Below, in pieces: positions 26,763 to 35,286 of a stretch of DNA of 64,000 nucleotides; position 1 is the stretch's first letter; each line of letters begins with the position of its first letter. The notes beneath the pieces are model-generated. The model saw only the letters and a program-made list of their open reading frames with translations. It was not told the origin of the DNA and did no database searches. The stretch is from Pseudomonas sp. Irchel 3H7 (lineage in GTDB: Bacteria > Pseudomonadota > Gammaproteobacteria > Pseudomonadales > Pseudomonadaceae): positions 310,001 through 374,000 of the forward strand of contig NZ_FYEA01000006.1 of assembly GCF_900187605.1 (NCBI RefSeq), written 5' to 3'. Position numbers and translations under genes: made by a program.

Positions 26763-26999
26763 ATGCTTCCTGAATGTCAGCTGTTCGGCACCCTTGGATG
26801 CCATTTGTGTGAAGTTGCCGAGGCCGAGTTGATGCCTTTCGTTGAGCACGGCCTGCTGGTTGAACTGGTCGATATCGCTGAAGACGAATCTTGGTTTGAG
26901 GCTTATAGCCTGCGGATTCCGGTGTTGCGTCGTGTCGACACCGGGGCAGAACTGGGCTGGCCCTTCAGCGCTGATCAAGTTGTGGCGTTTCTGCGTTAA
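26763..26999 (+). CDS. Glutaredoxin-like protein (DUF836)
   Basis: A 78-residue protein of the DUF836 glutaredoxin-like family. The thioredoxin-fold redox motif is LGCHLCEVAE (Cys13 and Cys16), and a cis-Pro equivalent lies in LRIPVLRR near 53. The length is usual for this family. Proteins of this kind are cytosolic thiol-disulfide proteins of unknown partner. It is divergent from the antiporter gene across 208 bases and is followed by the LexA-box gene. Confidence 0.82.
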   Translation: MLPECQLFGTLGCHLCEVAEAELMPFVEHGLLVELVDIAEDESWFEAYSLRIPVLRRVDTGAELGWPFSADQVVAFLR

Positions 27000-27070
27000 T
27001 TCGTATTTTCTCATTCATCCCGCCGGTCGCCGCTGCCATCCATTCCTTGGCATTTTACGGATTGTTCGGT

Positions 27071-27090
27071 TACTGTATGTTCATACAGTA
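27071..27090 (+). promoter_or_regulatory. LexA (SOS) box
   Basis: TACTGTATGTTCATACAGTA is a palindrome with perfect 9-bp arms around a TT centre. It differs from the E. coli SOS consensus only in the central bases and contains CTG-N10-CAG. It ends 22 bases before the GTG start of the next gene, where a repressor would block transcription. Confidence 0.88.
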
Positions 27091-27111
27091 AATGCTTCAG
27101 AGGGATGAACC

Positions 27112-27429
27112 GTGGTCAATGTCGAACAGTTGAAAAACAGCGTGAACCGGATGTCGGTTGACGTGGTGCGCGAGGCCGTTCTCGAATTGCGCCTGGACGG
27201 GCTGGTCACGGAAGGCAAGACGCCCTTCAACAAGCTGCATTTCAACACTTGCTTTGCCGAAATCGAGGCCTTGTTTCAGCGTGCCGGTTATCACAAACAA
27301 CTGGATGTGGTCGGTTATCAAGGGTTGCTTTACGCCTTGTATGACCCGGGCCGCTGGGAGGCTGTCGATGTCCTGCGCTGGCTCAAGGAGTTCACAGACG
27401 CCGCAGCGCTCAAGTCGATCCCGGCCTGA
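27112..27429 (+). CDS. SOS-controlled protein of unknown function
   Basis: A 105-residue acidic, soluble protein that I do not recognise. It begins MVNVEQLKNSVNRMSVDVVRE and looks mainly helical, with repeated short hydrophobic patches and a single Cys near 43 (FNTCFAEIEALFQRAGYH). There is no signal peptide, membrane segment or obvious DNA-binding motif. The GTG start is set by AGGGA 6 bases upstream. The consensus-quality LexA box right before it makes it a DNA-damage-induced gene by inference. Candidate roles are cell-division inhibition, DNA-damage tolerance or control of another repair protein; none is shown by the sequence. Confidence 0.8.
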   Translation: MVNVEQLKNSVNRMSVDVVREAVLELRLDGLVTEGKTPFNKLHFNTCFAEIEALFQRAGYHKQLDVVGYQGLLYALYDPGRWEAVDVLRWLKEFTDAAALKSIPA

Positions 27430-27499
27430 GCAATCTGCGCTAGGCTCGTTTCCCTCCGTGCTGGATAATGCCGCCCTGTATTGAGGGTTTGATTTCCGT

Positions 27500-28390
27500 A
27501 TGTCCACATCTACATTCTCTGCTGCGCAGAATCAGGCGAGCACGCTTTATCTGCCGCCGGGTCCCTGGCTGACCGTACTCGATTGTCTGTGTGAGCATTT
27601 TCGTGCGATTGATCGCGAGCAATGGCTGGACCGCATCGCTCGGGGGCGAGTTCTGGATGGTGATGGTCAGCCGATCTCGGTGGATTTGCCTTACAAGGAA
27701 GGCTTGCGAATTCATTATTTTCGCGAAGTGCCGGACGAAAAGCCGATCCCGGTGGTCGAGTCGATCCTGTATGCCGACGAACATCTGGTGGTGGCTGACA
27801 AACCGCATTTCCTGCCAGTCACACCCGCCGGCGAGTACGTTGAGCAGACATTGTTGCGCAGGCTGATTCGTCGCCTGGACAATCCCCATCTGGTGCCTTT
27901 GCACCGCATCGACCGGCATACGGCGGGACTGGTTATTTTCTCGGCCAACCCGCAAACCCGTTCGGCTTATCAGTCGCTCTTCCCGACGCGGCAGATCGAC
28001 AAACGCTATGAAGCCATCGCCCCGGCGCTGCCAGATCTGAGGTTCCCTTTGGTGCACAAGAGCCGTCTGGTCGATGGCGAGCCGTTTTTCCGCATGCAGG
28101 AAGGCGCAGGGGCCAGCAACACCGAAACGGCGGTGGAGGTTCGGGAAAAGCATGGCGATCTGTGGCGCTATGGATTGTTTCCGGTGACCGGCAAGAAACA
28201 TCAACTGCGTGTGCACATGACTGCGCTGGGGGCGAGCATCTGCAACGATCCGTTTTATCCGCAGGTGTTGAAAGACGTCGAGGATGACTACGCCAATCCG
28301 CTGAAGCTGCTGGCGCAGGGTCTGCGGTTTATCGACCCGGTGAACGGTGAAGAGCGCGAATTCGAGAGCCGGATTACGCTGCAATGGTGA
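27500..28390 (+). CDS. RluA-family pseudouridine synthase
   Basis: A 296-residue pseudouridine synthase that converts uridine to pseudouridine in rRNA or tRNA. The catalytic Asp is in VPLHRIDRHTAGLVIFS near 138. The family motifs VVADKPHFLPVTPAG and PVTGKKHQLRVHM are kept. An N-terminal S4-like RNA-binding segment appears reduced. The exact target (RluA, RluC or TruC type) cannot be told from sequence by eye. It lies in a single-gene unit closed by a bidirectional terminator. Confidence 0.87.
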   Translation: MSTSTFSAAQNQASTLYLPPGPWLTVLDCLCEHFRAIDREQWLDRIARGRVLDGDGQPISVDLPYKEGLRIHYFREVPDEKPIPVVESILYADEHLVVADKPHFLPVTPAGEYVEQTLLRRLIRRLDNPHLVPLHRIDRHTAGLVIFSANPQTRSAYQSLFPTRQIDKRYEAIAPALPDLRFPLVHKSRLVDGEPFFRMQEGAGASNTETAVEVREKHGDLWRYGLFPVTGKKHQLRVHMTALGASICNDPFYPQVLKDVEDDYANPLKLLAQGLRFIDPVNGEEREFESRITLQW

Positions 28391-28419
28391 GGCCCAAGCC
28401 ACCTTTCGAACGCCCATGA

Positions 28420-28445
28420 AAAAGCCCGCATTAATGCGGGCTTTT
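28420..28445 (+). terminator. Bidirectional terminator
   Basis: The stem AAAAGCCCGCATT-AATGCGGGCTTTT is symmetrical and ends with T or A runs on both sides. It closes both the pseudouridine synthase gene and the converging lipoprotein gene. Confidence 0.85.
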
Positions 28446-28468
28446 CTGTATCCGGTGTCGACCAGAGC

Positions 28469-28690
28469 TTACAGCTCTTTAACGGTGCGAACCTGATCCT
28501 TGTTGATGCGGGTTTCTTTGCCGTCCAGCTGTTTGAACTCGTAGAAGCCCGAATCGTCATCGTATTTCGGGGTGTCGACGGCCTGGATTTCGCGACCGTC
28601 ATTCAAGGTGATCACTGTAGGCGACGAGCAACCGGCGAGGGTGGCAAGGCCCAGTGCGAGCATGAAAGTGGCGAGGGTCCGTTGAGTCAT
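28469..28690 (-). CDS. YgdI/YgdR-type small lipoprotein (DUF903)
   Basis: A 73-residue secreted lipoprotein. The N-terminal signal ends in the lipobox TLAGC (Cys21), so the mature protein is about 53 residues and lipid-anchored. The body has the DUF903 pattern TVITLNDGREIQAVDTPKYDDDSGFYEF and QLDGKETRINKDQV, a small SH3-like beta fold. E. coli YgdI and YgdR are the known relatives and have no firm function. PAO1 has a homologue near mobA (PA3031 region) as I recall it. Confidence 0.88.
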   Translation of the reverse strand: MTQRTLATFMLALGLATLAGCSSPTVITLNDGREIQAVDTPKYDDDSGFYEFKQLDGKETRINKDQVRTVKEL

Positions 28691-28768
28691 GGGTGTGTCT
28701 CCGAATGGGAATTCTTTTGGTTACTGAGCTTGAGACGTATACAAGGCGTGAGAGTTCCTTGAATGGTG

Positions 28769-29371
28769 TCAGTCTGACACAGTGTTGTGGGAATTTAACA
28801 GTTCGGGGGTGTTCAGGTTGGCCAGTCGCGGGTCGTTGTCCGGGCATTGCAGGGCAGTAGCGCCGAGCATGCGCATAACCCGGCCGGGGCTGCGCTCACC
28901 GGCGTTCCAGGCCTCTTCGAAGGCGGGTCGAAGGGCTGCCGGAATCACACACAGCAAGGGTTCCCAGTGCTCGTCATGGCGCAACATTAAAGGTTTTTCA
29001 GGATTCTGATTGGCCGTCTCGCGCATGCTTTGCAGTAACGCTGCGTCAATGCGCGGGACGTCACAGGGCAAGACCAGCAGGTGCGAATGGCGCGCAGCTT
29101 TCAGACCCGCACGAATGCCGGCCAATGGCCCCGGATAGTCGCCTTCGTCATCGACCACCAATTGATCAGCGAATGGCGCGTAACGCTCGCGATTACGGTT
29201 GCAGGAGATGATCAGGTCATCAGTCAGCCCACGGACCTTGCGCTGCAAATGTGCAATCAACGGCTCGCCCTGCCATTCGACCAAACCTTTGTCCTGGCCG
29301 CCCATGCGTTGGCCGCGTCCACCTGCCAGGAGCAGAATGGAGCAGGGGGGCAGTTGCGTGTCGAGGATCAT
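28769..29371 (-). CDS. mobA: Molybdenum cofactor guanylyltransferase MobA
   Basis: A 200-residue nucleotidyltransferase that joins GMP to molybdopterin to give bis-MGD. The signature [20 protein letters not shown] is near the N-terminus, the [13 protein letters not shown] segment near 95 and the acceptor region [11 protein letters not shown] near 112. ATG 29371 has a TGGAGA site. It is divergent from moaB-moeA. The stop codon region overlaps a 15-base palindrome GTGTCAGTCTGACAC (28766-28780). Confidence 0.93.
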   Translation of the reverse strand: MILDTQLPPCSILLLAGGRGQRMGGQDKGLVEWQGEPLIAHLQRKVRGLTDDLIISCNRNRERYAPFADQLVVDDEGDYPGPLAGIRAGLKAARHSHLLVLPCDVPRIDAALLQSMRETANQNPEKPLMLRHDEHWEPLLCVIPAALRPAFEEAWNAGERSPGRVMRMLGATALQCPDNDPRLANLNTPELLNSHNTVSD

Positions 29372-29452
29372 GGCAGCTCTCCAGAGGGGCGGCGAAAAAA
29401 TGAGGCGCTGTGATATAACACCGGGCTGTTTCTCCTACAACTGGACGAGCCT

Positions 29453-29992
29453 ATGAAAGCCAAGGCTGATGTACCTTTCGTGCCGCTCAATATTGCGGTG
29501 CTGACTGTCAGTGACACTCGAACACTGGAAACCGACACCTCAGGTCAGGTCTTCGTCGACCGTTTGACGGCGGCAGGCCATTTTCTGGCGCAGCGGGTGT
29601 TGCTCAAAGATGACCTCTACAAAATTCGTGCGCAAGTCGCCACCTGGATTGCCGACGATGTCGTACAGGTCGTGCTGATCACCGGCGGGACCGGATTCAC
29701 TGGCCGCGACAGTACTCCTGAAGCAGTTGCCTGCCTGCTCGACAAACAGGTCGACGGGTTTGGTGAGTTGTTCCGGCAGATTTCGGTAGCCGATATCGGT
29801 ACCTCCACGGTGCAGTCCCGTGCGCTGGCCGGTCTGGCCAATGGCACGCTGGTTTGCTGCTTGCCGGGTTCGACCAACGCCGTACGCACCGGTTGGGATG
29901 GCATCCTGGGCGAGCAGTTGGACGCGCGTCACCGTCCGTGCAATTTCGTGACTCACTTGAAGCAGGCGGCGCCTTGTGAATCCCGTGGGTAA
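29453..29992 (+). CDS. moaB: Molybdenum cofactor biosynthesis protein MoaB
   Basis: A 179-residue MogA/MoaB-fold protein expected to adenylylate molybdopterin. The fold motifs are VLTVSDTRTLETDTSG near the N-terminus, LITGGTGFTGRDSTPEA near 78-94 and the C-terminal VCCLPGSTNAVRTGWD. The moeA gene starts 17 bases before its stop, so the two are translated together. PAO1 holds the same pair as moaB2-moeA2 (PA3029-PA3028). Confidence 0.92.
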   Translation: MKAKADVPFVPLNIAVLTVSDTRTLETDTSGQVFVDRLTAAGHFLAQRVLLKDDLYKIRAQVATWIADDVVQVVLITGGTGFTGRDSTPEAVACLLDKQVDGFGELFRQISVADIGTSTVQSRALAGLANGTLVCCLPGSTNAVRTGWDGILGEQLDARHRPCNFVTHLKQAAPCESRG

Positions 29993-31202
29993 GCCGGGCA
30001 AGACCGGGGCATTGATGCCGGTTGAGTTGGCGCTGGCGCGTTTGCTCGAGATGGCCGAAGCCTCGCCAATTGCAGAGCATGAAGACTTGCCGTTGGCTCA
30101 GGTTCAGGGACGTGTGCTGAGCGAAGATCTGATTTCGACGCTGGATCTGCCGCCTTGGCCTAACAGTGCCATGGACGGATATGCGTTGAACCTGGCGGAC
30201 TGGACTGGCGAACCCATGCCGGTCAGTCAGAAAGTGTTCGCCGGGCAATCCCCGGAGCCTTTGAAACCGGGCTCCTGTGCACGGATTTTCACCGGCGCTC
30301 CAGTGCCCGCGGGCGCTGACTGCGTGGAAATGCAGGAAAACGCTGAGGTTCAAGCTGATGAAACGGTGCGCTTCCTCGAGCCGATGAAGACCGGGCAGAA
30401 CATCCGTCCACAAGGCCAGGAAACCACCGTCGGTGAGCTGATCCTGCCTGCCGGAACCCGCTTGGGTCCGATAGAGCAGGGACTGGCTGCGTCGTTGGGG
30501 TGTGCCGGGTTGAAGGTCGTGCGCAAGGTTCGCGTTGCGGTGATCTCCACGGGTGATGAATTGGTCGAGCCGGGCCAGGCATTGGGGCCGGGTCAGATTT
30601 ACAACAGCAATCGGGTGTTGCTATGCAGTTGGCTGCAACGTCTGGGCTGTGAGGTGATCGATGCCGGTATTCTTCCGGATAATCTGGCCACTACCCGTGC
30701 CCGTCTGGGGGAGTTGCAGGATGTTGATCTGATCCTTTCCACGGGGGGCGTGTCGGTAGGTGAGGCGGATTTTCTGGGTGTCGCCTTGCGAGAAGAGGGC
30801 GAGCTTGCCCTTTGGAAGCTGGCGATCAAACCTGGAAAACCGCTGACATTTGGCCATTTCCGCAATGTACCGGTCATTGGTTTGCCAGGAAATCCGGCAT
30901 CGACGCTGGTGACCTTTGCGCTACTCACTCGGCCATATCTGTTGCGCCGTCAGGGCGTGCAGGACGTCGAGCCGCTGAAGTTCAGCGTGCCAGCGGGTTT
31001 TGACTGGCCGGTGGCAGGCAATCGGCGTGAGTACCTTAGAGGCCGTCTGGAGCAAGGGCGGGCCACTGTTTATCGCAACCAGAGCTCAGGCGTACTGCGT
31101 AGCGCCGCATGGGCAGATGGATTGGTCGAAGTGCTGGAGGGCCGCACACTGAGCGCCGGCGATGAAGTGGTCTTCATTCCGCTGAGTGATCTGCTGGACT
31201 GA
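29976..31202 (+). CDS. moeA: Molybdopterin molybdenumtransferase MoeA
   Basis: A 408-residue enzyme that inserts molybdate into adenylylated molybdopterin. The family blocks PPWPNSAMDGYALN near 62, RIFTGAPVPAGADCV near 105, VISTGDELVEPGQ near 190, STGGVSVGEADF near 255 and GLPGNPASTLVTF near 302 are all present. The start is a GTG inside the end of moaB; no nearer ATG in frame gives the conserved N-terminus. With mobA on the other strand this forms a compact cofactor locus. Confidence 0.92.
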   Translation: MNPVGKPGKTGALMPVELALARLLEMAEASPIAEHEDLPLAQVQGRVLSEDLISTLDLPPWPNSAMDGYALNLADWTGEPMPVSQKVFAGQSPEPLKPGSCARIFTGAPVPAGADCVEMQENAEVQADETVRFLEPMKTGQNIRPQGQETTVGELILPAGTRLGPIEQGLAASLGCAGLKVVRKVRVAVISTGDELVEPGQALGPGQIYNSNRVLLCSWLQRLGCEVIDAGILPDNLATTRARLGELQDVDLILSTGGVSVGEADFLGVALREEGELALWKLAIKPGKPLTFGHFRNVPVIGLPGNPASTLVTFALLTRPYLLRRQGVQDVEPLKFSVPAGFDWPVAGNRREYLRGRLEQGRATVYRNQSSGVLRSAAWADGLVEVLEGRTLSAGDEVVFIPLSDLLD

Positions 31203-31217
31203 CCGCTGTCTCGCAAA

Positions 31218-31247
31218 TGCAGGCGTCGGCTGTCGTCGGCGCCTGCA
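31218..31247 (+). terminator. Possible moeA terminator hairpin
   Basis: TGCAGGCG and CGCCTGCA pair over a 14-base loop, 16 bases beyond the moeA stop. There is no strong T run, so only weak termination can be claimed. Confidence 0.4.
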
Positions 31248-31260
31248 ATGACTCATTCAT

Positions 31261-31455
31261 TTAATTGCTGATCAGTGTTACAAGCTGGTCGAATCGGCTA
31301 TTGGCCACCCAACCCAGCAGACCCAGCACTACCGCTGTCGCACCCGCCGAGTAGGCAAGCCGGTGTTTGATTGTTCTGACATCACTGCGGACTTCGTCCA
31401 TGTCCCGCCGAAGGTACTTGAGATGGGTTTCCAGCTCGGTTACACGAGGTTCCAT
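31261..31455 (-). CDS. Small coiled-coil membrane protein, XhlA-like
   Basis: A 64-residue protein. Residues 1-38 (MEPRVTELETHLKYLRRDMD onward) form a charged coiled coil, and a single hydrophobic segment follows (YSAGATAVVLGLLGWVAN). This is the layout of XhlA/haemolysin-type small phage proteins and of many small bacterial anchors, but the match is by pattern only. ATG 31455 is preceded by GGAGA at good spacing. It lies alone between moeA and yegS on the opposite strand, with no phage genes around it. Function unknown. Confidence 0.68.
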   Translation of the reverse strand: MEPRVTELETHLKYLRRDMDEVRSDVRTIKHRLAYSAGATAVVLGLLGWVANSRFDQLVTLISN

Positions 31456-31882
31456 ATCAATTTCTCCAGTGGTTCTGGCGCTGTTTTTGAATTCTGACTT
31501 TTGATTCGAGCGACTTTCGACGAGAGGGCCAACCGGGCTCAATGGCACTCTGGCTTCATGACTGGGCATGGAAGCATCCACCGATCGTTTCAACTGTTCG
31601 CTTGCAAACTTTTTCAGCTATCGAGCTGGCAAGAGCCTTGGGGGGGTATCCACTCATTACATGCACATCCTTGTGTGTTGGATTGAAGATTGCTACCGCC
31701 GGCACACGGTGACCCAATGTCGAAGCCGGGTCAATTAAGCCGATTCCGCATGTTTTGTAAGAAAAAATACCGCTGTGTAGGACGTTTAGGCCAGAAGGCC
31801 GAATTAATTACAGGTCTGACGGCTTTTTTGCGGGCGGCAGTGGTCAAGATGTCTCGAACCGATTCGATTAGGGAGTGATGTG
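31456..31882. other. Gene-free region before yegS
   Basis: This 427-base divergent region is AT-richer than its surroundings. Only short unsupported frames are present. The part before yegS holds a poor inverted repeat (GGCCAGAAGGCC at 31791-31802). Promoters for both neighbours must lie here but were not located. Confidence 0.4.
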
Positions 31883-32800
31883 ATGAGTGAACGCCGGGCA
31901 CTGTTGATTTTGCATGGCAAGCAGGCACTCAACGAGGCGGTACGCACCGCCGTCGAGGACAAGCGCAAGCAAGGCTGGGAGCTGGCCGTGCGCCTGACGT
32001 GGGAGGCAGGGGATGCTCAGCGGTGGGTGGAGCAAGCCTTGGCGGACGGCTACACAAAGATTATCGCCGGTGGTGGAGATGGCACGTTGCGCGACATCGC
32101 CGAAGCGCTCGCGGCGCACCCGGGCAAAGCCAGCCTCGTTCTTTTACCCTTGGGCACCGCTAACGACTTTTCCCGCGCCGCCGGTGTGCCATTGGAGCCT
32201 GCCGAAGCGCTTGAGCTGCTTGATGTGCCGCCGCGCGACATCGATCTGGGCGAGGTGGGCGGGCAGATTTTCCTCAATATGGCCACGGGTGGTTTCGGCA
32301 GTCAGGTCACGGCCAATACTTCCGAGGACCTGAAAAAAGTACTCGGTGGTGCAGCCTATCTGTTCACCGGTTTGTCACGATTCAGCGAGCTGCATGCTGC
32401 TTATGGTGAGCTTCAGGGGCCGGACTTTCACTGGAGTGGCGAAATGCTCGCGCTGGGTATCGGCAATGGCCGTCAGGCCGGTGGCGGGCACGTATTGTGC
32501 CCGGAAGCGCTGGCCGATGACGGTTTGCTGGATATCAGCATCCTGCCGGCGCCACAGGAGCTGGTCGGCACGTTGAAGACGCTGCTCAGCGATGGTTTCG
32601 GCATCGATAACATGTTTGTCCGAGCCCGTTTGCCATGGGTCGAAATCAAAGTGGCCGAGGGGCTCTGCATCAATCTGGATGGCGAACCACTGGAAGGTGA
32701 GAGCTTGCGATTTGAGGCGCGTCCGGCAGCGTTGCGCGTGCACTTGCCGGAGCATTCTCCATTGTTGGGCGGCGCCCGCTCGGTCAGTCGTCCAGGCTGA
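31883..32800 (+). CDS. yegS: YegS-type lipid kinase (DAGK catalytic domain)
   Basis: A 305-residue lipid kinase of the YegS/diacylglycerol kinase family. The nucleotide-binding motif is IIAGGGDGTLRDIAEAL near 61-77 and the second motif is LLPLGTANDFSRAAG near 92. The metal-site region QIFLNMATGGFGSQV is kept. ATG 31883 follows AGGGAG; a GTG three bases earlier is less likely. The 3' end overlaps the end of the converging response regulator gene by 17 bases. PAO1 PA3023 is the corresponding gene as I recall it. Confidence 0.9.
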   Translation: MSERRALLILHGKQALNEAVRTAVEDKRKQGWELAVRLTWEAGDAQRWVEQALADGYTKIIAGGGDGTLRDIAEALAAHPGKASLVLLPLGTANDFSRAAGVPLEPAEALELLDVPPRDIDLGEVGGQIFLNMATGGFGSQVTANTSEDLKKVLGGAAYLFTGLSRFSELHAAYGELQGPDFHWSGEMLALGIGNGRQAGGGHVLCPEALADDGLLDISILPAPQELVGTLKTLLSDGFGIDNMFVRARLPWVEIKVAEGLCINLDGEPLEGESLRFEARPAALRVHLPEHSPLLGGARSVSRPG

Positions 32801-33443
32801 TGATCTGTTCGCGCACGGCGAACAGTACCAGGCCCGCTACGTCGTAGATTTGCAGGCGCTTCATGATCTGTGAGCGGTGGGTCTCGACTGTCTTGATGCT
32901 CAGCCCCAGGCCATTGGCGATTTCCCGAGTGGATTTCCCCCGCACGATCAAACGCAGGATTTCCAGCTGGCGCGCGGTCAGATTGTGCGAGTCGGCGGCC
33001 TCCGGCTGCTGCTTCTGATTACGGGTCAGGGCCTGATTGATCACGGTGTGTGCGATGGCGGGGCTCAGGTAGCGCTCGTTGTTGCGCAAGGCTTCCAGTG
33101 CATGTTCGAGCTCGGTAGCGGTCGTGTCCTTGAGCAGATAGCCGTGGGCGCCGGACTCGAGCGCCTGCATGATCAGCGCCGGATCGGTGTGCATCGACAA
33201 GATCAGCACCTTGCTCTGCGGACGCACCCGCTTGAGCCGTTGCAGGGCTTCCAGGCCACCGGTTTCTTTCATGGAGATATCCAGCAACACGATATCCGGA
33301 CTCAGTTGCTCGACCATTTCGAGCAACTGCGAACCGTCATTGGCCTCGCCAATCACCGCGTAACCGGGAATATCCAGCACCAGAGCGCGCACGCCGGCCC
33401 TGATCAGCGAGTGGTCATCCACCAGAAGTAAGTTGCAAGTCAA
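32784..33443 (-). CDS. NarL-type response regulator
   Basis: A 219-residue regulator with an N-terminal receiver (LLLVDDHSLIRAGVRAL, phospho-Asp55 in DIVLLDISMKETGG, Lys in GYLLKDTTATEL) and a C-terminal LuxR-type helix-turn-helix (LIVRGKSTREIANGLGLSIKTVETHR). Its ATG overlaps the stop of the kinase gene (ATGA), so both are made from one message. The regulated genes are unknown. Its stop lies inside the last codons of yegS on the other strand. Confidence 0.88.
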   Translation of the reverse strand: MTCNLLLVDDHSLIRAGVRALVLDIPGYAVIGEANDGSQLLEMVEQLSPDIVLLDISMKETGGLEALQRLKRVRPQSKVLILSMHTDPALIMQALESGAHGYLLKDTTATELEHALEALRNNERYLSPAIAHTVINQALTRNQKQQPEAADSHNLTARQLEILRLIVRGKSTREIANGLGLSIKTVETHRSQIMKRLQIYDVAGLVLFAVREQIISLDD

Positions 33444-34333
33444 CGCATAACCTTATTCGTACTGGCCCGCTCGAGTGCGCGAGGCGCCCAGGGGAAGAGT
33501 GCTTCGATTTGAGTGCCTTTACCCGGTTCGCTGATGACGTTCAGGGTGCCACCCAGTTGCTCGATTCGTTCGGCCATCCCGGCCATGCCTCGTTGTCCTT
33601 CTCGACCCGGATTGGCCGACGGGGCGAATCCCATACCGTCATCGCTGATCAGCAGCGTCAGCCCTTTAGGCAGACGTTGCACGCGTATCACCAGGTTTTT
33701 TGCCTGGGCGTGACGCAGGATATTGGTAACAGCCTCCTGGGTGATGCGAAAGGCGGCGACCGCCATTTCTTCCGGAATACCGTTGAGGCGCTGCTGGCAA
33801 TCGAGGCTCCAGTGCACGCTGGTGTTGGTCAATGTCTTGAGCAGATGTGCACGCAGACTGGCTTCAAGCCCCAGGCTGGTCAACTGCCGTGGATTGAGAA
33901 TGGCCGAAACGTCGCGCACTTTGTCGAGGGTTTCTTCCAGGGTGGCGCACAGCACCGTGCATTGCTCCTGCAAGTCATCCGGCAGGCGTCGCTTGAGCCA
34001 CTCGCTCTGCAGTTTGGCGGCCGTCAGCAATTGGCCGATATCGTCGTGCAATTCGCGGCTGAGGCGATGGCGCTCGTTTTCCTGGACTTCCAGCAAGCGG
34101 TCGGCGAGCTCCTGAGGCTGAAATTTGATCGATTTGCGTGACAGTCGATATTGCACCCAGACACATGCGGTAGCGGCGATGTCGAGCAGTAGCAGCCCGA
34201 GGCTAAGGGGTGTCGAAAGACCATAGGTCAGCAGGCTGCCGAGGGTGGCCGCGACACACAGTATGAGCGTGAACCGGCGTGCATTTTCCCGGGAAGGTGG
34301 CCATGTAGTGATTGACTTGAGACTGGCGTACAT
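33440..34333 (-). CDS. NarX/DegS-type sensor histidine kinase (HisKA_3)
   Basis: A 297-residue kinase with two closely spaced membrane segments (about 21-38 and 42-62) and almost no periplasmic part, so the signal is likely intramembrane or cytosolic. HisKA_3 follows with ENERHRLSRELHDDIGQLL (His96). The ATPase part shows RITQEAVTNILRHAQAKN and SDDGMGFAP, then GQRGMAGMAERIEQLGG. ATG 34333 is preferred; a TTG at 34411 would add 26 residues of unlikely composition. It forms an operon with the overlapping response regulator. Confidence 0.85.
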   Translation of the reverse strand: MYASLKSITTWPPSRENARRFTLILCVAATLGSLLTYGLSTPLSLGLLLLDIAATACVWVQYRLSRKSIKFQPQELADRLLEVQENERHRLSRELHDDIGQLLTAAKLQSEWLKRRLPDDLQEQCTVLCATLEETLDKVRDVSAILNPRQLTSLGLEASLRAHLLKTLTNTSVHWSLDCQQRLNGIPEEMAVAAFRITQEAVTNILRHAQAKNLVIRVQRLPKGLTLLISDDGMGFAPSANPGREGQRGMAGMAERIEQLGGTLNVISEPGKGTQIEALFPWAPRALERASTNKVMR

Positions 34334-34818
34334 AACGGATGGAGCCAATGGATGTTCGCTGCGGGCAGACCGGCCTGAGGCTGGCGGGTCTCTGTCTGAA
34401 AATGCTGTCAATTATGTTATTGCTTTCAACGCGGTCCAGTGAATGTATTGACCGCCAACTTCAGTGGACAGCGGTCGCTGAAATCACTGTGCCATTAATT
34501 TGAAAGCAACTAATGGGCGGCATAATACCACTTAAGATACCGTTGGTCGCGCTCGCTATATATGTCCATTGAGTCAGGAAATACGTGTTTTGGACGCAAG
34601 TTCCATAATGGAAAAAGTCGATTTATTGAGTTCGATAGATGTAGGTGTTACCTGAAGTTGTGCTTCTTAACACACAGGTAAACCCTGAGGTCGGCAGAAA
34701 ACATGGGTGTCTGTCGTCGGTGATTATTTAATTCGATTTTGTCGCTGGCAGGTATGAAGTATTCAATTACGACATTCAACGTTTCGCTGCAAGCGCCTGC
34801 GTGGATACAGCGTGTTGA
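34334..34818. other. Gene-free region between the HPt-like gene and the HisKA_3 kinase
   Basis: This is the largest gap in the window, 485 bases. It is clearly AT-richer than the flanking genes. No frame longer than about 60 codons and no clear hairpin or repeat was found. It must hold the promoter of the kinase operon on the minus strand. A small RNA cannot be excluded by eye. Confidence 0.4.
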
Positions 34819-35286
34819 TCAGGCTTGTCCCGAGTAGGGCAATTGAGGCAAACGTTTGCCCGTCAGTGGCGGCTTGAGCTGGCTTTGACCAACCTGGAAT
34901 GCGAAAGCTTCGATCAGCGAAGTCTGTTCACTTTCATCCAGACTCAGTTGCCCGGTCTGTTGATCGACCAGTTCAAGCTGCCAGGCCATCAACGTGAAGC
35001 AATCCTGCAACGCGACCAGGGCCTCTTCGTGAAGGTCGACGCGATCCTGGGTCAGGTTGAGCAGGCTGTAAATATGCAGAGAGAACTCGGAAATTGCCTC
35101 CAGCGCCAGGGCTTCAGCCCTGCGTGCGAGTTTCAGGAGGGTATTGAGCATGCACTCGATAGCGTCCTTGTCATTGCTGATCAGTTGCAGATGGCTGAGG
35201 CATTCTTCGGACTTGGCCAAGAGTTGTTCGGCCTCGACAAGGAATTCGGGGAAGCGTTGTACCCACTCTTTGCGGTCCATTGGCAT
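34819..35286 (-). CDS. HPt-like helical protein lacking the phosphohistidine
   Basis: A 155-residue protein with no membrane segment. Residues 5-110 align by eye with the CheA P1/HPt four-helix bundle (FPEFLVEAEQLLAKSEECLSHL against FDEADELLADMEQHLLVL in E. coli CheA). At the phosphoacceptor position the CheA motif HSIKGGA is replaced by LKLARRA (Leu51), so phosphotransfer is not possible there. ATG 35286 follows GGTGGAG; the open frame upstream is rejected. It is divergent from cheV. A docking or antagonist role in a phosphorelay or chemotaxis pathway is inferred. Confidence 0.75.
   Translation of the reverse strand: MPMDRKEWVQRFPEFLVEAEQLLAKSEECLSHLQLISNDKDAIECMLNTLLKLARRAEALALEAISEFSLHIYSLLNLTQDRVDLHEEALVALQDCFTLMAWQLELVDQQTGQLSLDESEQTSLIEAFAFQVGQSQLKPPLTGKRLPQLPYSGQA

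Noticed and set aside
28766..28780. GTGTCAGTCTGACAC palindrome at the mobA stop, resembling the 48.8-kb palindrome
   Set aside because: It overlaps the end of mobA, has an odd-sized centre and different outer bases, so a common regulator is not supported.
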